Below are positions 14,301-26,300 of a stretch of DNA of 64,000 nt, piece by piece. Source of the DNA: Membranipora membranacea (taxonomy: Eukaryota; Bryozoa; Gymnolaemata; Cheilostomatida; Membraniporidae). How positions within the stretch are numbered: position 1 is the stretch's first letter; each line of letters opens with the position of its first letter. The position numbers and the translations under genes were made by a program. The stretch is from assembly GCA_914767715.1 (NCBI GenBank), contig OU612066.1:24342283-24406282 (forward strand), read 5' to 3'. The notes below the pieces were generated by a model, which saw only the letters and a program-made list of their open reading frames with translations, did not search any database and was not told the origin of the DNA.

Positions 14301-17300
14301 TGCATGCTTCGATCTCTGTATTTTCTTTAATATTGGATAATATTAATGAATATTTATTTGAAGGTTGCAATGAGTATGCTACTCAAGAAGGTATGAACTT
14401 TGGATCTGTGAGACATGTCTGTGATATCAGAGCAGACGACATCACCCCAGAATCTCAAGGAATACTGCACGCACAGACTAGTGCTTCTGGATTTGCCTCC
14501 CAACAGGGAATGAGAATCGGAGGCTTACGCCATGCTGGTGACTTCCGAGATGGAAGCATGTCCCAGCAATCTCAAGGAATACTCAGTGCCCAAACTGGCT
14601 CTTCTGAAGGTGCATCGCAAAAAGGTATGGTCATTGGAGGCTTGAGACATGCAGGTGATCTTGAAATAGGCTCAATGACCCAGGAATCTCAGGGTGTCTT
14701 ACACCCCCAGACTGGAGAAGCGGGTCTTGCATCACAAAGAGGAATGGTGATTGGAGGAGTGAGGCATGCTGCTGAGTTCAACTCATCAGAAATGGCTCAA
14801 AAATCCCAAGGAATTCTGCATCCTCAAACTGGATCTTTGCAACATGCTTCACAGAAAGGAATGAGCATGGGTAGTGTTCGCCATGCAGCAGATCTTCATA
14901 CTGAAACAACAATGTCTCAGCAATCACAAGGATTTTTACATCCACAAACTGGTTCCAAAGAGCATGCAAATCAATCTGGTATGAGCATTGGCAGCATCCG
15001 ACACGCTGGTGATATGCCAACTGGAGTAATGGACCAGAAATCCCAAGGTGTGCTTCACCCACAGACTGGTTCAACACAGCATGCCTCCCAACAAGGTATG
15101 AGCCTTGGCAGTGTTCGCCATGCTGCTGATATGCAAATCCTTGAGATGTCAAAGGAGTCACAAGGTGTGTTGCATCCACAGACAGGTTCCAAAGATCATG
15201 CTAATCAGAGTGGAATGAGCATTGGTGGAATTCGTCATGCTGCAGATATGGATGTTGGCTTATGTTCCCAAGAAGCACAGGGAATTCTTCACCCCCAAAC
15301 TGGTTCAACACAGTTTGCGTCACAGTCTGGAATGAGCATTGGAGGTATCAGACACGGAGGTGACATGTCAATGGATCAGATGGATCAGAAATCTCAGGGT
15401 GTTTTACATCCTCAGACTGGATCTGGTCAGCATGCTTCTCAGAGTGGTATGAGTTTGGGCAGTGTAAGACACGCAGCAGACATGAATGTTGGAGAGATGT
15501 CCCAGGAAGCTCAAGGAGTCCTACATCCCCAGACAGGATCTACTCAACATGCAAGTCAAGCTGGAATGAGTATTGGTAGCATTCGCCATGCCGGTGACCT
15601 GAAAACCATGGAAATGGATCAAAAATCACACGGTGTTCTTCATCCTCAGACAGGCTCTACCCAGCATGCCTCACAAAAAGGAATGAGTCTTGGCAGTGTA
15701 CGTCATGCCGGTGATATCTCAGTACTTGAGATGTCTAAAGAATCCCAAGGAGTGCTCCACCCGCAAACAGGATCAACACAGCATGCATCACAAGCTGGTA
15801 TGAGCATCGGAAGCATTCGTCATGCTGGTGATTTGAAAACTACAGAGATGGATCAAAAATCACAAGGAGTGCTCCATCCACAGACTGGGTCAACACAGCA
15901 TGCATCACAAGCTGGTATGAGTCTTGGTAGTGTTCGACATGCTGGAGATCTGAAAACAGAGATGATGGATCAAAAGTCACAAGGGGTATTGCACCCTCAA
16001 ACAGGATCAACACAGCATGCATCACAAGCTGGTATGAGCCTTGGCAGCATTCGTCATGCAGGTGATTTGAAAACTACAGAGATGGATCAAAAATCACAAG
16101 GAGTGCTTCATCCACAGACCGGGTCAACACAGCATGCATCACAAGCTGGTATGAGTCTTGGTAGCGTTAGACACGCTGGAGACCTGAAAACGGAGATGAT
16201 GGATCAGAAGTCACAAGGGGTATTACATCCACAAACTGGCTCAACACAACATGCTTCCCAACAAGGTATGAGCCTTGGCAGCATTCGTCACGCTGGTGAT
16301 TTGAAAACTACAGAGATGGATCAAAAATCACAAGGAGTGCTTCATCCCCAGACAGGTTCAACCGAGCATGCTTCACAAAAGGGTATGAGTATGGGAAGTG
16401 TTCGTCACGCAGCTGATCTTCCAACTGGAGACATGGCCCAAGAGTCGCAAGGAGTCTTGCATCCACAGACTGGCTCAACACAACATGCATCACAAAAAGG
16501 AATGAGCTTAGGTAGCATTCGACACGCTGGAGATATGACAACAGGAGTCATGGACCAGAAATCTCAAGGTGTCCTTCACCCACAGACTGGATCACTCAAT
16601 CATGCCTCCCAGAAGGGTATGAGTCTGGGAAGCATTAGACATGCAAATGATATGAACATCACTGGCATGTCCCAAGAATCCCAAGCTATCTTGAACCCAC
16701 AAACTGGATCAGCTCATTTTGCATCACAAAAGGGTATGAGCCTAGGCAGTGTGAGACATGCTGGGGATCTTGGTATTGACGAGATGGCACAGGAATCACA
16801 TGGAATTCTTCATCCACAGACAGGATCCACTCAGCATGCTTCTCAGAAAGGAATGAGTTTGGGAAGTGTGCGTCATGCTGGTGATATTAAGACCACTGAA
16901 ATGTCTCAAGCTTCTCAGGGAGTTCTTCATCCCCAGACAGGCTCAACCCAGCATGCCTCTCAAAAGGGTATGAGTTTGGGAAGTGTTCGACATGCTGGTG
17001 ACCTGAAAACAACAGAGATGTCTCAGCAAAGTCAAAGTATTCTTCATCCTCAAACAGGCTCTACACAACATGCTTCACAAAAGGGAATGAGCCTTGGTAG
17101 TGTCCGCCACGCAGGAGACTTGAAAACCACAGATATGGATCAAAAATCGCAAGGAATACTTCATCCACAGACAGGCTCTACCCAGCATGCCTCACAAAAA
17201 GGAATGAGTCTTGGCAGTGTACGTCATGCAGCAGATCTCCCATTGACAGAGATGTCTCAGGAGTCTCAGGGAGTTCTTCACTCCCAAACTGCTGAAACAG

Positions 17301-20300
17301 GGTTAGCATCCCAGAAGGGTATGGTAATCGGTGGTGTTAGACATGCCGGAACAATTCAAGGTGATGAAATCAATCAGAAGTCCCATGGAATTTTGAATAA
17401 GCAGATCGGAACTGGAGAGTTTGCTACACAGAAGGGAATGAGTATCGGCAGCGTGCGTCATGCTGGCGATTTACAAACCACCGAAATGGATCAAAAATCA
17501 CAAGGAGTCCTACATCCCCAGACAGGATCAACTCAATATGCCTCACAAAAGGGTATGAGTTTGGGAAGTGTACGTCACGCAAGTGATATGAAAACAACTG
17601 TGATGTCACAGGAATCTCAAGGTGTTCTTCATTCTCAAACCGCTGAAACAGGAATGGGTTCACAGAAGGGCATGAGTATTGGAGGTGTAAGGCATGCCGG
17701 TTACATCAAAGGACCTGACATGTCGCAAGAAGCCCAGGGCATTCTTCATCCACAGACCGGGTCAACACAGCATGCTTCACAAAAGGGTATGAGTATTGGA
17801 AGCGTAAGACATGCTGGGGATATGAAAGTAGCAGAGATGTCACAACAATCCCAGGGTGTTTTGAACTCACAAACTGGCTCTGCTAATCGCGCTACACAGA
17901 AGGGAATGAGCATGGGTAGTGTTCGCCATGCTGGTGATGTTAAAACAACCGAAATGACACAAGAGGCTCAAGGTATCCTTCACCCTCAAACAGGCTCAAC
18001 ACAGCATGCCTCCCAAAAGGGTATGAGTTTGGGAAGTGTACGTCATGCTGGAGACTTGAAAACAACTGACATGTCCCAAGAATCACAAGGTATTCTTCAT
18101 GCTCAAACTGGATCCACAAAATATGCGTCTCAGAAGGGAATGAGCATAGGAAGTGTGCGTCATGCAGGAGACATCAGTGCCGGAGAAATGAAGCAGGAGT
18201 CACAAGGAGTACTTCACGCTCAGACTTCGGAACAGCATGCTTCACAAAAAGGAATGAGTATCGGCGCTGTACGACACGCAGGTGAATACAAATCAGCAGA
18301 AATGTCCCAGGCCGCCCAAGGTGTACTACACAAGCAAACTGGTACTAAAGACTTTGCTTCACAGAAAGGAATGAGTATTGGAGGTTTGAGACATGGTGGC
18401 GACTTGAAAACAACAGAAATGTCACAGAAATCTCAAGGTCATCTGCATGCTCAGACTGGTACAAAGGACTATGCAACACAGAAAGGAATGAGTCTTGGTT
18501 CCTTGAGACACGCTGGAGATGTCAAATCTGCCGAGATGACCCAAAAGGCCCAAGGAGTGCTACATGCCCAGACAGGAACAGGTCAGTACTCTACACAAAA
18601 GGGTATGAACATAGGTGGCAACCGACACGCTGCGGATATAACAAGTAAAATATCTGACATGACTCAACAGTCACAAGGACATCTCACCGCCCAGACTGGT
18701 GATGGAGCACACGCTACACAGAAAGGTATGGTCATTGGAGGTCAGCGTCATGCTGGTGACACTAAGATCAGCGATATGAACCAAAGCTCTCAAGGATTGC
18801 TTAGCGCTCAGACAGGTCAAAATAAATACGCCACACAGAAAGGAATGAGCCTTGGTGGCAAATGGCATGGCGCTGACTTGCAAATGGATAAAGCATCTCA
18901 GAAAGCTCAAGGAGTTCTGCATGCACAAACCGGAACAAACCTGTATGCCACACAAAAGGGTATGAGTTTGGGAGGAACCAGACACGGAGCCGACACGAAA
19001 TGTGCGCAGATGACGCAGAAGTCACAGGATGTGCTTCATCCTCAGACCGGCACTAATCTCTATGCCTCACAGAAGGGAATGAGGTTGGGAGGTACAAGAT
19101 TGGGGGCTGACATCAAAGGAGGAGATCAGGATCAAAAGTCACAGGGTCTACTCACTTCTCAGTCTGGTATGTTGGCATAATCAAGATATCAATGCTGGTT
19201 TATACTTACTGACTCACGATCGATCAGAAATAGATTTGTTGAGATTCTTTTTTCAATTGCAGAACAAAGCTTCTTCAAAAAACATTCATTGGCAAATTAT
19301 TCATGTTACTTAGAAAGTAATCACTAGTCCATTGTATTCATGTAAACATGCTGGTTGAGTTATTTGAGCGAAGATCGTCATAGTTTGTGGTTATAATGAT
19401 TGAACTCTTGTTCTATCACAGGTAATGGTAAATACGCCACACAGAAGGGTATGAGTATCGGTGGTAAGAGATATGGTGCTGACTATTCTATGGGTGCAGG
19501 TGTACTGGCCTCTCAGAAGTATATACCACTACAATCAGGTAATTACCCTGGCCCTTTCAGCTGTAAACACAACCAGTCACTATGTTCCATACAAACTGAA
19601 GAATTATGGCGCAATATAATATTTCTGCCAACAATCAGTATTTGAAAATGCTTAGATATAAAATAATACTAATAGCCTTCTTTGTGGATTCATCAACCAT
19701 GGCAAATATCTTTGCACGTTTATTGATCTTTTCTTATGTCTATTATCTTGTCAGGTACAAACAAGTTTGCTACACAGAAAGGAATGAGTATTGGCGGTGT
19801 GCGACATGTATCTGACATCAAGGTGACAGAGCTGTGTGATGAATCACACAAGATATTGACACTGCAGACAGGTACCAACAGGTTCTCCTCTCAACAGGGA
19901 ATGAATATTGGAGCTCAAAGGCACGTCGGAGACATCAAAGTCACAGAGCTGTGTCAGGATGGTCAGGGTGTACTAACATCACAAACAGGTTAGAAAATAA
20001 ATCATCCCAATATTCATGAATGTGCATGAAGACATGTCATAAGTGATCTAGTTTTGACAGTTCATCACAGAAGTTGCAGTTTTACTACTGGTGGATACTT
20101 ATATGCCTTGTGATAGCTCATCTCTCAACCAGATTTGATACCGTTTTTCAACATAATATATTGTCATACATAGCAGCTTCCCAAGTTCTGCGATCAGATG
20201 TCTGATAACTCTGCATACACTGTTTCCTTTTACAGCTCATGACAATGATTCGGTGGTGGAAATGGCTTCAGCGTAGTTTTATTTTCGAATGTTTTTTCTT

Positions 20301-23300
20301 TTTTGACAATATTTACATCTGCAACAAAAAACCACATATGTATAACTCTTACCTAGCTCTTACAGCTCTATAACAATTCTGTGATAGTTCTATAATAATT
20401 TTATACTTGAGCGGTTCTATAAAATTGGATAGCTTGAAAAACTTTCAAATGGAAAAAACGATGTTGAATAAATATTATGAAGTAACTGTCTTTCTAGTAA
20501 ATTAATCTAACTATTTTCAGATTGGTCTTATTGAAGCCTCCTCGCCCACATTTGTAAACAAATAAAATTCTGATTTATTGTTTTCGTTTAGAGTTATTCA
20601 TTTTGAAAATAATTTATCAATGTGAAATTGCTGCTGTTGTCAGGAACAGCAATCGTCCTAACATCAAATCTCATTTCCACCACTGCGGCTAGATGAAGGT
20701 AAATCTTTTTGGTTTCCCCATTTCTGAAACCACTATAGATGGATAGAAGTGTGAATTTACCCCCATAGAGTCGTTATAATATATCTATTGCTTACCCCTC
20801 TAGCATAGATTTGTTTCCATAAAGAAAGCTTCTCTTTCTCATATTTAATTTTATCGTGTTGCGAGTCGTGTCATATATGATAACTTGTCCTTGCTCAAAC
20901 ATGTGCCTAATTTTACAGGTAAAAACGAGTTTGCCACACAACAGGGTATGAACATCGGATCACAGAGACATATCACTGATATTAAGCCTGAATCTATCTC
21001 AGCAGCGTCTGAGAGTATCATCAGTAAGCAGGCCGGTACGTATATCATTACGATAAATTCTTGGTTTCGTTTCAGTTCGGAAGGTTTGATTACTATCAGT
21101 GAGTGACACGTGACGATATTTTTGTCCTGTCGAGTATTGATTCTTTTTGTGACTTCAAGAGATTGCAGTTTTTGATGATAATTGTGTGATATTTATCTAT
21201 GACAGGCAATTCATTGACGCAAACACTTTATAATGCATTTTATTGTATTATATTCCGCATAATCTTTTACTCCTCAGGTGATATAAATCACTTATATAAT
21301 CATATATTATTATTTTTATAATTATATTATGTTTTCATTTCTCAGGTGATATAAATCTTGCCTCACAGAAGGGAATGAGTATCGGCTCAGTGAGACATGT
21401 CGGCGATATCTATGCTGATAAACCCACGATAGATTCTCCTGAATCCCTTCCTAAACAGTCTGGTATGTATTCAGATCGCTATTAATTACCTAGCACATTA
21501 ATTCACTCTCTATGATAGATCAGGTGACCAGTGTGGGTGTGTAGTCAGCTCTCAAATCGGTGTTATTATGCTACAATCGATTATGATCGCAATTAATACA
21601 TTCTCAACATTTTGAAGTTGCCTCCTCTCTTTGTCTTCAAGTTCAACACCCTAGCTGACCTATGCCAACAAAATCAGAGCCTTTCATTACATAGTCCAGG
21701 TGCTCTTCTGGACAACGATCATCATAACTTGTGGCAGTTCTCCTCACAAAAATTAAATAATTCAGAGGTGAATGACGCACACATTTCTTGAAACTAAATT
21801 GATGGTTGTTGGGATCTAGTAAGTTTATAACAGATCTGGCTTTATTTGTAGGCACTAACATTTACGCCTCCCAGAAGGGAATGGCTCTGGGCTCAAACAG
21901 ACAGATTACTGATAAAACCATAGACAAAGCATCTGATGACTCTCAGGGCATGCTCACCATGCAGACAGGTGAGCTGATAATAAAATAATATAATAACATA
22001 GAATAATAGTAAAAAATAAAAAGTGTATAATAATGATAATAATAATAATTATAATAATAATAGCAAAGCTTTTCAGTGTTGCCCCACATAGTCTGATGTC
22101 TTAGATCAGCCTGTTCAGGAATGATGTGGTATGTTTTGTCAGATATATCCATAGAACTTTTCAACCATCTGATCGCTCGGACAACTCTCCATAATTCTTT
22201 TACTATTCAGATATACTTTTGTTATTTATCATAACCGTACAGTCAATTTTGCACAATATTTGTGTCAGCAGTTTTCATGACCCCGGCGCAGGCTTCTACT
22301 ACATATACCATCAAAGTAATGCAAGATAATGTCAGAGTAACGCGGAGCTTGGGCTGTTAAAGTTCAAAACATTTATATGATTTGTAAATATATCAATGTG
22401 TCTCTTGTTTTAAGGTACTGGTGAGCACGCCTCTCAGAAGGGGATGACTTTCGGTGGGGTTCGTCATGTGGGAGATATCCGATCTGATGACATGAACGTG
22501 GACTCCAAGAGTATCCTTTACTCCCAATCTGGTAAGTTTAACCTTATTTGGTTAATTTTTGGTGTATGCTTTAAACCCTGCCAGCAATGGAATGCGAATT
22601 ATATCAATATGCAGCTTTTTTGCTGTTGCTTATTATTAGATGAGATAGTAAATAGTAATATTTTGATAGCCTCTATGTTAGAACAGGGAGAATGGTTAGA
22701 AGTAAGTCTATTGTTCAAATATATGTATAATTCAAGAAGCGATGAACAACCATATGTCTGTAAAAATTTCTCTGAGTTATGAGCTATGCTGACATGGTAG
22801 ATGCAGATATCATTAGTGTTGACTAATGATGAAGAAAAGACACCATAATGGATCGTGATGGTGGGAGTTGCCTCATCAGTGAACAAAAGAGCTTCGAGAA
22901 AATTTCAAACACAATCTGAGTTCTTGGATTTGGAACTAATAATATATATAACAGAATGCTTTTGCTTCTTCGTTATGTAGGCTCTAATCAGTATGCAGCT
23001 CAGAGAGGAATGAAGATGGGAACATCTCGTGACATCACACAGCACGAGGATGAAGCCGTCGCTACAACTGACGTTCCTCAACAGTCTGGTCAGTGTGATT
23101 AACTGAACAATATTCTGTTGCTCATTTTAGTTCCAATTGACTCAGACATATTTGAGCGTTTTTCCACATCCTCCTGGCACCATTACCCAGAATGCAACAC
23201 AAGAATGTGAATTAGATTCTTCTTCGTTTCCCGGTGTGTGAATCATCACTCATTTATAAAATTGGGCAAAATCACGCAACTGTGTAGATGTGCCAATATA

Positions 23301-26300
23301 GATTTAGCCATAATGGAAGAATAAGAGGGGGTAACTCCTGAATTCTCCCTGTGCTAATCGAGTGTTAAGCCATGTCGTACCAGAATCCTTGTCTAAGCTG
23401 GATATATCCCATGTTATAGTGACTATTATTTACTTATACAGGCAGTAACAAGTACGCATCACAGAAGGGTATGAGAATCGGAGCATCACGTCACGCTGCC
23501 GATATAAGAGCTGACAAACCAAGCAGAGAATCACAGACTATTCTTCATCTGCAATCAGGTGAGAAAATGCTCAAAATGGCTAACTCTGTCTACATTAAAA
23601 ATTTTGTCATATATTTCATTGATAAAACTGATGACACCCTGCAAGATGGAACAAATATTCAAGGAATTAAATTTAAACATTTTCTCGAGTAGATGGTTTT
23701 CGTCTGTGAATTTGATTCTTTCTTGTAGTCTTGTCATTGAGAATTTCAAAATTATTAATAGATGGAATTAAATTATGGTCATTTTTCATGGTGAAGTAAC
23801 AAAGTTTAAATCCAGCGAGGCTTTCCTATCCAGGAATCCTCAGAATATTCTTAAAGTGATGATTGAGTCACTATTTTCATTTTTGCTCTGCACCGTTTTA
23901 ATTATCATTTTATGATTATCCCCAAGTAAACATCACATCAAACCTTGTGTTCTAATTTAAGGTGTGAGTGCCAAACAATTGAGGAAGAGAGCCAGCTCCG
24001 AGGGCAGATCTGGTAGAAGTGGTAACAGATCTAGTCTAATGACCAGACTTATTACACAGCAGCAGCAAACTGGTATGTGATCTCATGTTATAATGATACA
24101 TGCTAAATACACATGGATAGAAAGATTTTTAGCCCTAGATAAGAACAGCTACCTACTTGGTTATATTATGACCCCGATAAAGCTTTCCATGACTGCCATA
24201 GAGTCAAGCTATGGTGCTGTTGAAAAAGTGGCTTGTGCATCATCTCAAAACAATTGTAGCGAGGGTACTAGTATAAACGCTGTATGCAAACCAGCACGGA
24301 AAGATTCTGCTGTAACTTCTCCCTCTCAATTTTTCCAATTTACTGCATTTTTATCCAATATGTATGAGAATTTACCTTGAAATGAAGCAATGGCCGCCAT
24401 TAAACCCCTATTGTCTACAGGTGCTAGTGCTCAGTACCCACAACATGGTGGATACGCCCTTAGAGGATCACGTATAGGAGGAGGTGTCTCAGGACAATCA
24501 GAGGGAGGTGTGTACTTATCTCGCAGTTACTGGGCTGATGTCGATAGTGAAACAGGTGCGGGTGTACAGAGACAGGCCCGAGCACAATCTGCTGATATAC
24601 ATGGAGCTCAGACTACAACACAGCAGGCTATGGGTGACATGACTCAACAATTTGGTGTTATCTCTATGTCGTCAGGTATGTTCAGAGTGTGGTATCAATC
24701 CATGAGGAGTAAAGTCTTGGCAGGAGGAAAATTCCGTCTTTTTGCAAAGGCTTGGTTGGTTTGGTTAAAGGCTAGCTAAGTTTTAATCACTCTCATTAGT
24801 TGATATCAACTCCAACCTCAGCTGACCAGAATTAAGCTTTAGCTAAAATTAAGCCAACAGAAACAAGTAAAATCGAACTCTAGCTGATTCTCTCTCAAGA
24901 GTTATTGTTTGATCTTTCCAATAATAACCATCATGTGATTTGCTATTTGCCCAAAATAACATACAGAAAGCTTGTGGTTGTCCAATGAGTGGTAACCAAT
25001 ACATGAAAATATTGGAAACTTTTTCTTTTTGCAACCAACACTTCTATAACTTTGAATAGGATTGACAAAAAGCTTGTTGAATGTTAAGCAAATCCATATT
25101 TTTTCTTTTTCTGTGTCCATCATCCTCACAACTTAAACCATAATACGATCAAATCTACTTGTTGTGTAGGACCCAGTCAAATGCAAGAAGAGCGGTACGT
25201 CAGACAGTTTGTAACTGAAGGTCCAGTAGTGAGAAGACGTCTCGTCACACATGCTTATCAGCAGCTTCCTGGCACATCAGTCCGATACGTACAACCAATG
25301 AGAGGTGACACATCAGAGTCACTACAACAAAATCAACAACAGGTCGTACATCAGTACACCGTACAACAACAGCACGGCGGCACACAGGGGGTAATACCTG
25401 CTGGTGCACAGGGCTACCAGACCTCTGGCAGTACCCAAAGCTACCAGACTTCTGGTCCAGTATCGCAGACCTTGGACAGTCAGGGATATCAGACTTCAGG
25501 TCAGAATGTACAGGTGAGACATGTTCAACTCCCAGCAGAAGGCAGCCACTCACAGCATGGCTCTGTCACCACTGTGACGAAAGAAATGAGGAGCGGCGCC
25601 AGCAGTGGGATGGGATCAGGTGAAGGTCACACTACACGAACCGTCACCAGGACTGTCCAAGAAATTCCTGCATCTACACTGGAAGGAGGAGTCGTGGTCA
25701 TTGAAGAGGGTGGATCCAGCGGTGGTGGAGATGGACACACAACCGTGAAACAGACCAGAACCGTAACTCAAAGCTTCCAAGAAATCCCCGTCACACAGCA
25801 AAGCTTTCAGATAACCCAGCAATCTATGCCTGTCATCACCCAACAGCAGAGAAATGTGCAAATAACACAGCAGTCTATGCCCATAACCACTCTACAACAG
25901 GGCTATCACACTACTCAACAGCAGTCGATGCCAATGACAACTCAACAACAGGGATACCGCATCACCCAACAGCAGTCAATGCCAATAACAACTCAACAAC
26001 AGGGAGGATATCACATCACTCAACAGCAGTCAATGCCGATGACAACTCAACATCAGCAACAACAGAGCTATCACATTACTCAACAACAGTCAACACCAAT
26101 GATGTCACAACAACAGGGAGGTGTTACTGTAGTAAGACAAGTAGTAAGGGGTGGATCCAGAGAAGGATCTGCCGGAGGGACTGTACGTAGAGGCTTTCAG
26201 CAAGTTGAGATGATGGAAGGAATGACCACTGAAGAGTTGAGCAAGCAGATGGAGCGAATGATCGGTGATCCTCAAGCAGGTTGGTTTATGAGAATTAATT

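Noticed and set aside
10084-18985. Long minus-strand and off-frame open frames within the giant exons
   Set aside because: They are shadows of the repeat coding sequence: Leu/His/Gln-biased and repeating with the same period.
9840-19050. Recurrent HPQTG at repeat ends, like a sortase LPxTG motif
   Set aside because: The gene is eukaryotic and intracellular in type, and the motif is part of the repeat linker, with no following membrane helix and basic tail.
9748-19166. Regular 117-123 bp periodicity like a CRISPR array or satellite DNA
   Set aside because: The units are coding, open in one frame with phase-1 exon edges and a conserved calponin core, and there are no unique spacers.
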